A DNA stretch of 64,000 nucleotides from Sphaerisporangium siamense (GTDB taxonomy: Bacteria; Actinomycetota; Actinomycetes; Streptosporangiales; Streptosporangiaceae), in the NCBI RefSeq assembly GCF_014205275.1, contig NZ_JACHND010000001.1:806001-870000 (forward strand), written 5' to 3'. The position numbers and the translations under genes are program-made. A model generated the notes under the pieces. That model saw only the letters and a list, made by a program, of their open reading frames with translations, had not been told where the DNA came from and made no database searches. Shown one piece after another: positions 1 to 8,856 of this stretch. Position 1 is the stretch's first letter, and each line of letters opens with the position of its first letter.

Positions 1-1169
1 AACAGGAGGCCGCTGACAAGGTGGTCCGGCTCGGACCGGGGGTGGACGCGTGTCTGTTCGCCAGCCCCGTCCCCTACGAGCTGGCCAGACGTTCGGGGGT
101 GCTGACGATCCCCGCGACGTACGTGCAGCTCGGAGGTCCGGCGCTCACCGCGGCGCTGGCGCGGGCCGCACTGGACGAGCGCATCGACCCGCGCAGGGTC
201 AGCGTCGACCTGCTCACCCGCTCGGACGTCGAGGAGGCCTACGCCGACCTCGGCCTGCCGACGGCGGGAGTGCAGACACGTGAGGAGCCGGGTGCGACGG
301 GAACCGTCGCGGCCTACCACGAGCGCCTGATCAGGCAGGGCAGCACGACCGGTGCGCTCACCTGCCTGCCCGCGGTGGCCGACCGGCTGACCGCGGCGGG
401 CGTCCCGACCGTAAGGGTGCGACCCACCTCCGCGGCGATCCGCTCGGCGCTGCACACCGCGGCGCTGCTCGGCGCGCACCACCGGCTGGAGGAGTCGCAG
501 CTCACGGTCGTGCTCATCGAGGTGCCGACGTTACGCGAGCCCGTACGGCGGGCCGCACCCAGGTACTGGCGTGACGAGCTGAGGCTTTCTCTGCACCGTC
601 TGCTGGTGCAGGAGGCCAATCGCATGAACGCCGCCGTATGGGCGATCGACGATCACAGCTATCTGGTCACGGCGACGCGCGGCTCGATGGCCGCCGCCAC
701 CGACGGCTTCCGTGTCCTTCCCTTCGCCGCGCGCATCCGCGACGAGCTCGGCCTCGCGGTCGAGGTGGGCGTGGGCATGGGCCGGACGACCCACGACGCG
801 GAGACCCACGCGAGGGCCGCCCTGGCCCGCACACAGGCGGGCAAGCAGCCTCAGGGCTTCGCGGTGGACAGAGAGGGCCGCACGCTCGTGCCGGCGCCCC
901 GGATGCCTCCTCAGGCGCCGGGACAGGGCAGGCCGAAGGGCGTGGAGGTCCTCGCACGGCTGGCCGCCAAGCTGGAGGGCGGCGACACGATCGTGGACGC
1001 GGAGAGCGCCGGGCGCATGCTCGGAGTGACTCCCCGCACGGCCCGGCGGCTGCTGCGCACGTTGGTCGACGAGGGACTCGCGTGGCCGCTACCGCCGAAT
1101 CGCACACCGCAGCCGGGGCGCCCGCGCCAGCTCTACCGGCTGATCGTGGAGAAGCTCGGCCCGCGCTAG
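1..1169 (+). CDS. Transcriptional regulator, 5'-truncated by window edge
   Basis: The frame is open to the first base, and the first possible start (GTG at 21) falls inside what reads as folded protein (LGPGVDACLFASPVPYELAR), so the true start is probably outside the window. The central part, roughly residues 155-280 of the visible 382, looks like a degenerate nucleotide-cyclase or GGDEF-like fold (VEVGVGMGRTTHDAETHA). The last 60 residues form a winged-helix domain (AGRMLGVTPRTARRLLRTL). This two-part arrangement suggests a ligand-sensing DNA-binding regulator; the ligand and targets are not visible. The name is a family-level inference. Confidence 0.6.
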   Translation, partial: QEAADKVVRLGPGVDACLFASPVPYELARRSGVLTIPATYVQLGGPALTAALARAALDERIDPRRVSVDLLTRSDVEEAYADLGLPTAGVQTREEPGATGTVAAYHERLIRQGSTTGALTCLPAVADRLTAAGVPTVRVRPTSAAIRSALHTAALLGAHHRLEESQLTVVLIEVPTLREPVRRAAPRYWRDELRLSLHRLLVQEANRMNAAVWAIDDHSYLVTATRGSMAAATDGFRVLPFAARIRDELGLAVEVGVGMGRTTHDAETHARAALARTQAGKQPQGFAVDREGRTLVPAPRMPPQAPGQGRPKGVEVLARLAAKLEGGDTIVDAESAGRMLGVTPRTARRLLRTLVDEGLAWPLPPNRTPQPGRPRQLYRLIVEKLGPR

Positions 1170-1350
1170 CCTCCGGCGGGTCATCCGTGTGGGGCGGATG
1201 ACCCGTGAGGGGCCCTTCGCCAGGGGGACGGCGGGCCGCTCGGCACGAAGGCGAGTGTGACCCGTCCCTGTGGGGGCGGGTGACGAGCTGGTCCAAGGCC
1301 GCCCGGGCACGGGCCGCGCCGGCGCGGGCGCGGTCCGTGCCCAGGGTTCC

Positions 1351-1445
1351 CGCGCGCCCGTGTCAGGGGCCGGGTACGGCCGCGCGCCCGTGTCATGTCC
1401 GGCGTTCGCGCGCCCTCGTCGCGGTACGTGTCCGGCGTTCGCGCG
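1351..1445. repeat. Two pairs of short direct repeats in intergenic DNA
   Basis: CGCGCGCCCGTGTCA occurs at 1351-1365 and 1381-1395 (30 bp apart). TGTCCGGCGTTCGCGCG occurs at 1396-1412 and 1429-1445 (33 bp apart). They lie in the 565-base region 1170-1734, which has no convincing gene. The near three-turn spacing puts each pair on the same helix face, but function is unknown. Confidence 0.6.
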
Positions 1446-1541
1446 TCCGCGGCATGGCCGTTTCGGTCGCGATTTCGAAAGTATTGACGGTATCCCGGCC
1501 CGACCTGCCCGGGAGCCGGCGAGGACGGCCGGCCCACAGGC

Positions 1542-1650
1542 TGTGGATAACTTGGCGCGAGGCCGCACACGCCGCATTCCTCTACCTAGATGCGAAAATG
1601 TAATGTTCAGGTGTCGTGACGAAGCCGGTTATCCACATCCATGTGGACAA
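1542..1650. promoter_or_regulatory. Cluster of three perfect DnaA boxes
   Basis: TGTGGATAA at 1542-1550 is the reverse complement of the classical DnaA box TTATCCACA. TTATCCACA itself is at 1629-1637, and TGTGGACAA (reverse complement of the Streptomyces-preferred TTGTCCACA) is at 1642-1650. The last two form an inverted pair with a 4-bp spacer. No dnaA, dnaN or rpmH gene is nearby, so this is probably a DnaA-binding cluster outside oriC. It could titrate DnaA or regulate the downstream EamA gene. Confidence 0.6.
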
Positions 1651-1734
1651 ACCTGTGGTACTACGACGCGCCTCCTACACCTGGTCCGAAACCCGCATGA
1701 ATCCAAGCAGGGTGGGCCGATATCGTCATGAGTC

Positions 1735-2673
1735 ATGGGGCAGAACACTCGTGACGTCAGAGTCTGGGCCGCGCTGGGGATCGTCTACGTCGTGTGGGGC
1801 TCGACCTACCTCGGCATCCGGATCACGATCGAGACCATTCCCCCGATGCTGAGCGGCGGCGTCCGCTTCGTGCTGTCCGGCGTCATCCTCGGCCTCCTGC
1901 TGGCGCTCCGCCGGGGCCGCGGCGTCTTCCGCATGACGCGCGCGGAGTTCCTCGGCACGTCCGTGGTCGGCGTCCTCCTGCTGACGGCCGGCAACGGCAT
2001 GGTGTCGGTGGCCGAGCAGTACATCTCCTCGGGCCTGGCGGCCCTCCTGGTGGCCTCCGTGCCGCTGTGGCTGGTCATCTTCCGCGTGGTGGCCCGCGAC
2101 CGCCCACACGCGCTCACGGTGACCGGGGTGCTCATCGGGTTCTGCGGCGTCGCCGGCCTCTCGCTGACCGGCGGCGGCTCCGGCAGCGCCGCCGGCGTCG
2201 TGATCATCCTCTGCGGCGCGCTGGCCTGGGCGGTCGGCTCGTTCCTGTCCGGCCGCCTCCCCATGCCCAAGGACCCCTTCGCCGCGAGCACGGTCGAGAT
2301 GCTCGTGGGCGGCGTGGTGATGCTCGCCGTCAGCCCCGTGCTCGGCGAGCACGTCGACGTCGGCGCCGTCGGCACCGGCTCGTGGGTGGCGCTCGCCTAC
2401 CTGGTGCTCGTCGGCTCGCTGGCCGGCTTCACCTCGTACGTGTGGCTGCTCGGCAACGCGCCCATCTCGCTGGTCGCGACCTACGCGTACGTCAACCCGG
2501 TCGTGGCGGTGGTCCTGGGCGTGGTGGTGCTCGACGAGAGCGTGACGGCGCAGATGTTCGCCGCGGGCGCCGTGATCGTTCTCGGCGTGGCCCTGGTGGT
2601 GTCGACGGAGCGGCGCGGCCGGCGCGCGGGGAACGCGGCGCCGGCCGGGGAGGCCGAGCTCAGCCGGCCCTGA
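1735..2673 (+). CDS. EamA/DMT-family exporter
   Basis: This 312-residue protein has about ten hydrophobic segments arranged as two EamA repeats. The first repeat opens with [18 protein letters not shown], the signature entry of drug/metabolite transporters. Length is normal for the family (about 300). Such proteins move metabolites or amino acids across the inner membrane; the substrate cannot be read from the sequence. The ATG at 1735 is preceded by only a weak purine stretch (AGGGTGGG about 18 bases upstream). Its 3' end overlaps the convergent aminotransferase by 14 bases. The upstream DNA holds the DnaA-box cluster. Confidence 0.85.
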   Translation: MGQNTRDVRVWAALGIVYVVWGSTYLGIRITIETIPPMLSGGVRFVLSGVILGLLLALRRGRGVFRMTRAEFLGTSVVGVLLLTAGNGMVSVAEQYISSGLAALLVASVPLWLVIFRVVARDRPHALTVTGVLIGFCGVAGLSLTGGGSGSAAGVVIILCGALAWAVGSFLSGRLPMPKDPFAASTVEMLVGGVVMLAVSPVLGEHVDVGAVGTGSWVALAYLVLVGSLAGFTSYVWLLGNAPISLVATYAYVNPVVAVVLGVVVLDESVTAQMFAAGAVIVLGVALVVSTERRGRRAGNAAPAGEAELSRP

Positions 2674-3718
2674 ACCGCGCGGCGGCGTCGAGGAAGGCGT
2701 CGTTGGCCTCGGGAGAGCCGACGGAGACGCGCGCCCCCTCGCCCAGCGGGCGCACGGCGACGCCGTCCACCGCGCAGTGCTCGGCGAACTCCGCGGTGCG
2801 CTCGCCGAGGCGCAGCCACACGAAGTTGGCCTCGGTGGGCGGCACCGCCCAGCCCTGGCCGAGCAGGGCCTCGCGCACGCGGGTGCGCTCCTTCACCACG
2901 GTCTCGACGCGTTCGAGCAGTTCGTCCTCGGCGGCCAGCGAGGCGATCGCCGCCGCCTGCGCGATGCTGTTGACCGCGAACGGCACCGTCGTCTTGCGCA
3001 CGGCCGAGGCGACCGGCTCCTGCGCGACCAGGTAGCCCACGCGCAGGCCCGCGAGCCCGTACGCCTTGGAGAACGTGCGCAGCACCGCGACGTTCGGCCG
3101 GTCGCCGTACAGGCCGAGACCGTCGGGCACGTCGGCGTCGCGCACGTACTCGCGGTAGGCCTCGTCCAGGACGACGAGGACGTCCTCGGGCACCCGGTCG
3201 AGGAACGCCGTCAGCTCGGCGGTCCGGTTGACCGTACCGGTGGGGTTGTTGGGGTTGCACACGAAGATCATGCGGGTGGCCGGGGTGACGGCGGCGGCCA
3301 TCGCCTCCAGGTCGTGGGTCTCCTCGACCAGGGGGACCCGGACCGACGTGACGCCCGCCAGGTCGGCGAGCAGCGGATACGCCTCGAAGGAGCGCCAGGC
3401 GTAGATCACCTCGGCGCCCGGCTCCCCCACCGTCTCGAAGAGCTGCTGGGCGACCGTGACCGATCCCGCGCCGAGCGCGATGTGCTCCTGCGGCACGCCG
3501 AGACGCGCCGACAGCGCCTCGGTCAGGCCCACGCAGGCCGGGTCGGGATAGCGGTGGATCTCGCGCGCCGCGGCGGCGACGGCCTCGACCACCGAGGGCA
3601 ACGGGTCGTAGGGCGACTCGTTGGACGACAGCTTGAAGGACCGGCCGTCGGCGGAGACCACGGCCTTCCCCGCCCGGTAGGCGGGCAACGCATCGAGAAT
3701 CGGGCGGAAACGCGGCAT
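2660..3718 (-). CDS. HisC/Pat-type PLP aminotransferase
   Basis: A 352-residue fold-type I aminotransferase of the histidinol-phosphate / aromatic amino acid group. Visible features are the substrate-side motif [12 protein letters not shown], the cofactor-binding NPNNPTGT, the DEAY aspartate/tyrosine pair, and the PLP lysine in [11 protein letters not shown]. These enzymes swap amino groups between histidinol phosphate or aromatic amino acids and 2-oxoglutarate. No his or aro genes are adjacent, so the stand-alone Pat role (phenylalanine/tyrosine) is more likely than histidine synthesis, but this is inference. The ATG start leads directly into the expected N-terminus ([18 protein letters not shown]). 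Confidence 0.85.
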   Translation of the reverse strand: MPRFRPILDALPAYRAGKAVVSADGRSFKLSSNESPYDPLPSVVEAVAAAAREIHRYPDPACVGLTEALSARLGVPQEHIALGAGSVTVAQQLFETVGEPGAEVIYAWRSFEAYPLLADLAGVTSVRVPLVEETHDLEAMAAAVTPATRMIFVCNPNNPTGTVNRTAELTAFLDRVPEDVLVVLDEAYREYVRDADVPDGLGLYGDRPNVAVLRTFSKAYGLAGLRVGYLVAQEPVASAVRKTTVPFAVNSIAQAAAIASLAAEDELLERVETVVKERTRVREALLGQGWAVPPTEANFVWLRLGERTAEFAEHCAVDGVAVRPLGEGARVSVGSPEANDAFLDAAARFRAG

Positions 3719-3796
3719 GGCTTTACCCTACGACGAGCGGCCGGGACGGCGAACGGCCCGCCCCCGCCCGACATTTCGGCCGTCAGCCACCCAGGG

Positions 3797-4468
3797 TCAG
3801 CCCGCCAGCCGCAGCATCGGCGGGTGCAGCAGCTCGGCCGGGCCCCGCCGGTACAGCATCGCCGGACGGCCACCGTCTCGGGTGGTGGTGCGCCCCGTGG
3901 GCACCAGGAAGCCGTCGGCCTTGGTGACCTTGCGGTGGAAGTTGCGCGGGTCCAGGGCGCGCCCCCAGACGATCTCATAGACCCGGCGCAGGTCGGCCAC
4001 CGTGAACTCCGCGGGGCAGAACGCCGCGCCGAGCGAGGTGTACTCCAGCTTGGCCCCGGCGCGCTCGATGCCGTCCAGGACGATCCTGCGGTGGTCGAAG
4101 GCCATGGTCTGCAGCGAGGACACCGGCTGCCAGCTCATGTGGGCCTCGGTCGGGGCCGGCAGGTCCGGCGCGAGGCCCAGGTAGGCGACGCTGACGACGC
4201 GCTGGCGCGGGTCGCGGTCGGGGTAGCCGTAGGTGCGGAGCTGCTCCAGGTGGACGGGCGCGCCGGGCAGCCCGGCCCGCTCGGCGAGCACGCGCGCCGC
4301 GGCGGCCGGCAGGTCCTCCTCCAGCTGGATGAACCCGCCGGACAGCGCCCAGCGGCCTTCGTAGGGAGGGCGGTCACGCCGCCAGACCAGAGCGCTCAGC
4401 TGCTGGCAGCGCACGGTGAGGACGACGAGATCCACGCTGACGGGTATGCGCGGGACCATGGCAGGCAC
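3797..4468 (-). CDS. NrtR-like Nudix transcriptional regulator
   Basis: The 223-residue protein joins an N-terminal Nudix domain to a C-terminal winged helix (about residues 150-215, with FTVADLRRVYEIVWG and NFHRKVTKADGFL), the NrtR architecture. The Nudix box should read G-x5-E-x7-R-E-U-x-E-E-x-G-U. Here it is GFIQLEEDLPAAAARVLAER followed by AGL, so the second and last glutamates are Val and Arg. Loss of catalytic acids fits the NrtR family, where the domain senses ADP-ribose-type ligands to control NAD metabolism genes. No NAD gene is in the window. Translation may start at GTG 4468 or ATG 4459; neither has a strong ribosome site. Confidence 0.75.
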   Translation of the reverse strand: MPAMVPRIPVSVDLVVLTVRCQQLSALVWRRDRPPYEGRWALSGGFIQLEEDLPAAAARVLAERAGLPGAPVHLEQLRTYGYPDRDPRQRVVSVAYLGLAPDLPAPTEAHMSWQPVSSLQTMAFDHRRIVLDGIERAGAKLEYTSLGAAFCPAEFTVADLRRVYEIVWGRALDPRNFHRKVTKADGFLVPTGRTTTRDGGRPAMLYRRGPAELLHPPMLRLAG

Positions 4469-4498
4469 GTTACACCGAGACCCGGGGTGCCGGAGCCG

Positions 4499-6307
4499 TC
4501 ACGGCTCGCGGTTGAGGTACACCGGCGCGTTGCTCTGCCGTCCGTCCTCGGATGTCACGTCGACGCGGATCCACGCCCCCGAGGGCACGGACTCCCAGTC
4601 GACCGGCACCCACAGCCGCTGGACGCCGGCGGGCAGTCCGGGGATCGGGGTGCGGTCGGACCAGCCGGCCTCCGCGGAGTCCACCGTGCGCGACTCCTCG
4701 GCGCCGAACCAGCTCAACGTCACCGTCCCCTCGGCGAGGTTGTAGCCGCGTATCTCGATCCCGCCCTGGATGCCCCGCGACCCCGGCACCACCTGGATGG
4801 GGATCGGCCGGTCCCAGTCGCGCTCCACCTGCTCGGCCAGGGTGGGCGAGCCGCAGGTGAAGAAGCTGCTCCACTTGTAGGAGATGATCTTCGAGACGTA
4901 CGGCCCGGCGAACGCCACGGCCGCGTCCAGGCGCTTCTTGTCGGTGACGCCCCGCTTGCCGCCCGCCTCGCAGGCGCCGTCCCCCTCGGGCTCGAACGCC
5001 TCCACGTTGGCCCAGAGCTGCACCTCGTCCCCCTCGGTGCGCAGCTCGGCCAGCGCCTCGGACATCGCGCGATAGTAGTCGCGGGTGGAGCCGTGGTAGG
5101 CGTCGCCGTAGGAGGTGTCGCCCACGACCGGCTTGAGGCGGTCGTCCACGGCCTGCCCCTTGAGGTTGGGCCAGTACAGGCCGACCTTGCCGGTGCCCCG
5201 GCTGTCCTGCGGGGCGATGATGCCGACGCCCGTGCGGGCCAGCGCCTTGAACCCCTCCTTGACCTGGGCGGGCGTGGCGGTGAACCCCTTGCCTTTGCGC
5301 GCGTCGAGGTACGGGCTGATCAGGATCGGCTTGCCGGGCAGCTCCTGCTGGACGATGTCGTGCTGCTGGGCGTACACCTGCAGCGTCGGCACCTTGGCCG
5401 GGTCCGGCCATTCCCTGAGCTGCAGCTCGAAGGGCTGGTACACCCCGCCGAGGGAGGCGCGGTCCCGGAAGCGGTCGCCGTAGTCCTGCACGATGCGCCG
5501 GGTCAGCGTGGTCAGCGTCCCGATGTGCCGGGGGTCGGCCTTGGTGCTCGCCAGGCGGTCGCGCGGGGCCACCGGCAGGGCGGGGAAGACCTTCATGGCG
5601 AAGCGGTCGGCCAGGTCGAGGATCTCGGTGAGGCTGTCCTGCGCGGCGGCCTCGATCAGCACGAGGTGGTAGCCGCGCCCCCGGGAGGTGAAATCGCAGG
5701 TCGGGTCGTCCGAGCCGTCGTCGGGGGCGATCATCCGGTAGTACACCTGGTCGCCGATCGGGATCGTGTGCTCCATCTGCGGGCAGCGGAACAGCCCGGG
5801 GCCGTACGCCTCGTCGGTGCGGTAGACGTACGTCCAGGTGATGCGGTTGCCGGGGTTGGCGGCCTTGAGCGCCGACTCGGCGGCCTGCACGCAGGTCATG
5901 CCGTTCTCCACGCAGGGGGTGTAGCGCGGGTCGGGCTCGGTGCCGTCCACGGTCATCACGCGGCCGTCCTGGTCCACCGGGCGCGGCGACAGCCCGTACC
6001 CCAGGCGCACGACGGTGTCGCCGCCGACGCGGTGGATGGCCTGGAGCTGGCTGCGCCACGTGCAGTGGTCGGAGGTCGGCACCAGCCAGTAGCCGGTGAC
6101 GGCGTACGGGGTGGGGCTGGTCGTGTCGAACGTGCCGCAGGGGTCGCTGAAGACGCTGGTGGACGGCGTGGGGCTGCCCGAGGGCGAGCCCGTGGCGGCG
6201 GTGCGCACGCCGCTCGACGGCTCACGGGAGGAGTCGGGGATGACGAGGATCATTGCCGCGACGGCGGTCAGCAGAACCGCTCCCAGGAGCAGAAAGAGGC
6301 CGCGCAC
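4499..6307 (-). CDS. Exported or membrane-anchored DUF4434 protein
   Basis: A 602-residue protein with an N-terminal signal anchor (hydrophobic residues about 4-25), a Ser/Thr/Pro-rich spacer, then a large domain resembling DUF4434, a TIM-barrel domain related to glycoside hydrolases. Phrases such as DFTSRGRGYHLVLIEAAAQD and KPILISPYL match this family. About residues 500-602 form a beta-rich tail. It is the last gene of the leftward polysaccharide unit, 43 bases after the GT4 gene, which suggests that it trims or handles the exported polymer outside the membrane. The catalytic residues are not certain and the role is inferred from context. Confidence 0.65.
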   Translation of the reverse strand: MRGLFLLLGAVLLTAVAAMILVIPDSSREPSSGVRTAATGSPSGSPTPSTSVFSDPCGTFDTTSPTPYAVTGYWLVPTSDHCTWRSQLQAIHRVGGDTVVRLGYGLSPRPVDQDGRVMTVDGTEPDPRYTPCVENGMTCVQAAESALKAANPGNRITWTYVYRTDEAYGPGLFRCPQMEHTIPIGDQVYYRMIAPDDGSDDPTCDFTSRGRGYHLVLIEAAAQDSLTEILDLADRFAMKVFPALPVAPRDRLASTKADPRHIGTLTTLTRRIVQDYGDRFRDRASLGGVYQPFELQLREWPDPAKVPTLQVYAQQHDIVQQELPGKPILISPYLDARKGKGFTATPAQVKEGFKALARTGVGIIAPQDSRGTGKVGLYWPNLKGQAVDDRLKPVVGDTSYGDAYHGSTRDYYRAMSEALAELRTEGDEVQLWANVEAFEPEGDGACEAGGKRGVTDKKRLDAAVAFAGPYVSKIISYKWSSFFTCGSPTLAEQVERDWDRPIPIQVVPGSRGIQGGIEIRGYNLAEGTVTLSWFGAEESRTVDSAEAGWSDRTPIPGLPAGVQRLWVPVDWESVPSGAWIRVDVTSEDGRQSNAPVYLNREP

Positions 6308-6349
6308 CTTCAGGACATTACCGTTTCTTTAATGTGGCCCGGATAAAGA

Positions 6350-7444
6350 TCACGACCGGGTCGCGGCCCCCGCCCACGCTTCGAGCTGGGTGACGAACCG
6401 GCGGGCGGAGTTCGGCCAGTGGTGGTTGGCACGGGCGGCGGCGTACCCGCGCGCCCCCGCGGCCCGCCGGGCGGCCGGGTCGTTGCGCAGCTTCAGGATG
6501 GCCCGCACGACGGCCTCGGGATCGCGCCAGGGCACGACCAGGCCGCTCTGGTACCGCTCCACCAGCTCGACGGCCCGGGGCGACGGCGTGGTGATCACCG
6601 GGATGCCGTGCGCCATGTACTCGACGATCTTGGTCGGCATGGAGTGGCGGTAGTTGGGCTCGTCGTGCAGCAGCGACAGCCCGGCGAGCGCGCCGTCCAG
6701 CCGCTTCAGCGCCTCGTCGTTCGGCATGAAGTCGCGCCACTCCAGCACGCCCTCGGCCACGGCCTTGTTCAGGATGGGCCGGCTCTGCGGGTCGGCGTAC
6801 CCGATCAGCTCGACCGCGACGCGGTGCTCCTGGAGCAGCCGCCCCACCTCGACGGCCTCCCGCACGCCCCGGGCCTCCGACAGCCAGCCCAGGTACACGA
6901 CACGATCGTCGGACGGCTCGCTGACGTGGTCGGGCACCCAGGTCTCGTTCGGCACGACCAGGTGCGCCTGGTGGAACCGGCCCGCGTACGCGGTCTCGGC
7001 CAGCAGCAGGTGCAGGTGACGCTCGGCGGTGCCTTCGAGCAGCCGCGCGAGGAACCGCACCGGGGGACGCAGGAACGACGGCAGCCACGGCTTGAGCGAC
7101 AGCGTGGCGGGGGTGTCCTCGTGGACGTCCCACACCACGGGCGGGCGCTTGCGCACGCCCGCCACCGCGAGCAGCAGCTCCGGGTCGTGGATCAGCGCCA
7201 GGTCGACCTTTCCGCGCAGGCTCTTGAACAGCTTGCGCGCGGCCCGCACGGCCGCCAGGCGCTTGCGCTCGGCGGCCCTCGGCAGGTCCACCCCGGTCAC
7301 CCACGACCTCGGTACGACGCCGCGCGCGGAGTACGGCGCGGCGTACGTGACGTCATGTCCGGCGTCCACGAGCGCGCGGATCTGCCTGTGCAGGATCCGG
7401 GCGTCCTCAGGGTGGTGGACCACCGTCATGACAAGCACGTGCAC
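6350..7444 (-). CDS. GT4-family glycosyltransferase
   Basis: The start is fixed by GGAGGG seven bases before the GTG at 7444, giving 364 residues (MHVLVMTVVHHPEDARI). The two-domain GT-B pattern is visible: an N-terminal acceptor half, then a C-terminal donor half with the nucleotide-sugar region (PTKIVEYMAHGIPVITT), in which the GT4-type acidic residue of E-x7-E is partly kept. The family transfers sugars from UDP or GDP donors to lipid-linked or polymer acceptors at the inner face of the membrane. It follows the UDP-sugar dehydrogenase by only 17 bases and precedes the DUF4434 gene, so it should add a residue to the same polysaccharide. Confidence 0.82.
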   Translation of the reverse strand: MHVLVMTVVHHPEDARILHRQIRALVDAGHDVTYAAPYSARGVVPRSWVTGVDLPRAAERKRLAAVRAARKLFKSLRGKVDLALIHDPELLLAVAGVRKRPPVVWDVHEDTPATLSLKPWLPSFLRPPVRFLARLLEGTAERHLHLLLAETAYAGRFHQAHLVVPNETWVPDHVSEPSDDRVVYLGWLSEARGVREAVEVGRLLQEHRVAVELIGYADPQSRPILNKAVAEGVLEWRDFMPNDEALKRLDGALAGLSLLHDEPNYRHSMPTKIVEYMAHGIPVITTPSPRAVELVERYQSGLVVPWRDPEAVVRAILKLRNDPAARRAAGARGYAAARANHHWPNSARRFVTQLEAWAGAATRS

Positions 7445-7461
7445 GCGCCGACCCTCCGTCG

Positions 7462-8727
7462 TCAGAGCCGCTCGACGCGATCGCCCTCGGAGAGGACGCC
7501 CCGGGTGTCGAGAAGTAGAAGCGCTCGTTTCTCCACCATTTCCAGGTCGAACGCGGAGTGCTGCTGCAGCAGGACCGTGACGTCGGCGTTCTCGACGCCC
7601 TCCGCGAGGTCCTCGACGCGCGGGACCTCGACCCCGTCGACCGCCCACTGCTTGACGTAGGGGTCGGCGAAGACGAGCTCGGCGCCGAGCTCGCGGAGCA
7701 CCCGGGCGACCGGCACGGCGGGCGTCTCGCGCTCGTCGGCGATGTCGGGCTTGTAGGTGACGCCCATCAGCAGCACACGCGAGCCGTTGACGGCCTTCTT
7801 GGCACGATTCAGGAGGCGCGTCACGCGGGCCGCCACGTACTGCGGCATGCGCTCGTTGATCTCCTGCGCCAGCTCGACGAACCGGAACGGGTAGCCGAGC
7901 TTGCGCACCGCGTGGGACAGGTAGGACGGGTCCACCGGGATGCAGTGGCCGCCGACCCCCGGGCCCGGCAGGAACTTCTGGAAGCCGAACGGCTTGGTCG
8001 CCGCCGCCTCGATGGACTCCCAGAGGTTGACGCCCAGCTCGTCGCAGAAGATCGCCATCTCGTTGACGAGGGCGATGTTGACGTGCCGGTAGGTGTTCTC
8101 CAGCAGCTTGGCCATCTCGGCCTCGCGGGTGCCGCTGACGGTCACGACCTGCTCGATGAACCGGGCGTAGAACCCGGCCGCGCGGTCGCGGCACTCCGGC
8201 GTGTAGCCGCCCACGACCTTCGGCGTGTTGCGCAGGCCGTACTTGGCGTTGCCCGGGTCGATGCGCTCCGGCGAGAAGGCCAGGTGGAAGTCCGCGCCGG
8301 CGCTCAGGCCGGAGGCGTCCTCCAGGATCGGCCGGACCACCTCGTCGGTGGTGCCGGGGTAGGTGGTGGACTCCAGCACGACCAGGGTGCCCCGCTGGAG
8401 GTACCGGCCGACGGATCCGACGGCGCCGCGCACGGCCGACAGGTCCGGCCGGTGGTCCTCGTCGAGGGGCGTCGGGACGCAGATGACGACGGTGTGGCTG
8501 GCTGCCAGCACCGCCTGGTCCAGCGTGGCGGTGAAACCGGCCGCCAGCATGGAGTCCAGGTCGTGGTCGCTCAGGTCATCGATGTAGGAGTGGCCGGAGT
8601 TGAGCGCGTCGACCTTGCGCTGGTCGACGTCCAGGCCGACCACGCGCAGACCGGCCGCCGTGGCCTCCTTGGCCAAGGGCATGCCGACGTATCCCAGGCC
8701 GATGACCGCGAGATCGTATGCGCTCAC
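7462..8727 (-). CDS. wecC: UDP-HexNAc 6-dehydrogenase (WecC/WbpA type)
   Basis: The enzyme oxidises C6 of UDP-ManNAc or UDP-GlcNAc to the uronic acid using two NAD+. Seen here are the Rossmann motif GLGYVGM, the NAD-domain SPERIDPGNA, and the catalytic cysteine in GPGVGGHCIPVDPSYL, typical of the WecC/WbpA/TviB group. GTG 8727 (421 residues) is preferred over the in-frame TTG 8754: an AGGG lies six bases upstream, and the GTG overlaps the TGA of a possible 40-codon frame. The 2-epimerase gene in the same locus favours UDP-ManNAc as substrate. The choice between ManNAcA and GlcNAcA is not settled by sequence alone. Confidence 0.85.
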   Translation of the reverse strand: MSAYDLAVIGLGYVGMPLAKEATAAGLRVVGLDVDQRKVDALNSGHSYIDDLSDHDLDSMLAAGFTATLDQAVLAASHTVVICVPTPLDEDHRPDLSAVRGAVGSVGRYLQRGTLVVLESTTYPGTTDEVVRPILEDASGLSAGADFHLAFSPERIDPGNAKYGLRNTPKVVGGYTPECRDRAAGFYARFIEQVVTVSGTREAEMAKLLENTYRHVNIALVNEMAIFCDELGVNLWESIEAAATKPFGFQKFLPGPGVGGHCIPVDPSYLSHAVRKLGYPFRFVELAQEINERMPQYVAARVTRLLNRAKKAVNGSRVLLMGVTYKPDIADERETPAVPVARVLRELGAELVFADPYVKQWAVDGVEVPRVEDLAEGVENADVTVLLQQHSAFDLEMVEKRALLLLDTRGVLSEGDRVERL

Positions 8728-8846
8728 GACACGCCCTGAGGAAGTCCGAAACAACGCTGCATGGTGGCAAAGGCTATCTCAAGTCCACGCAGATCACGTC
8801 TAATGCGCTTGAACGCATGGCGAAGTGCCACTTTCCGATCGTTCAT
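8724..8846 (-). CDS. Possible 40-residue basic peptide
   Basis: The frame starts at ATG 8846, ten bases after the stop of the upstream GT4 gene. It ends in a TGA that overlaps the GTG of the dehydrogenase (GTGA), as in translational coupling. The product would be a basic, amphipathic peptide (KVALRHAFKRIRRDLRGLE) with one Cys. Against it: there is no good ribosome site, and only about half of the third codon positions are G or C, unlike neighbouring genes. It may be a foreign or young small gene, or chance in a lower-GC spacer. Confidence 0.3.
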   Translation of the reverse strand: MNDRKVALRHAFKRIRRDLRGLEIAFATMQRCFGLPQGVS

Positions 8847-8856
8847 GACAAGGAGT

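Noticed and set aside
1170-1734. Chromosomal oriC
   Set aside because: Only three DnaA boxes are present, no clear AT-rich unwinding region is seen, and dnaA, dnaN, recF, gyrB and rpmH are not nearby.
2777-6346. Open frame of about 1190 codons on the plus strand
   Set aside because: It is antisense to the aminotransferase, the Nudix regulator and the DUF4434 gene; it shows no family motif.
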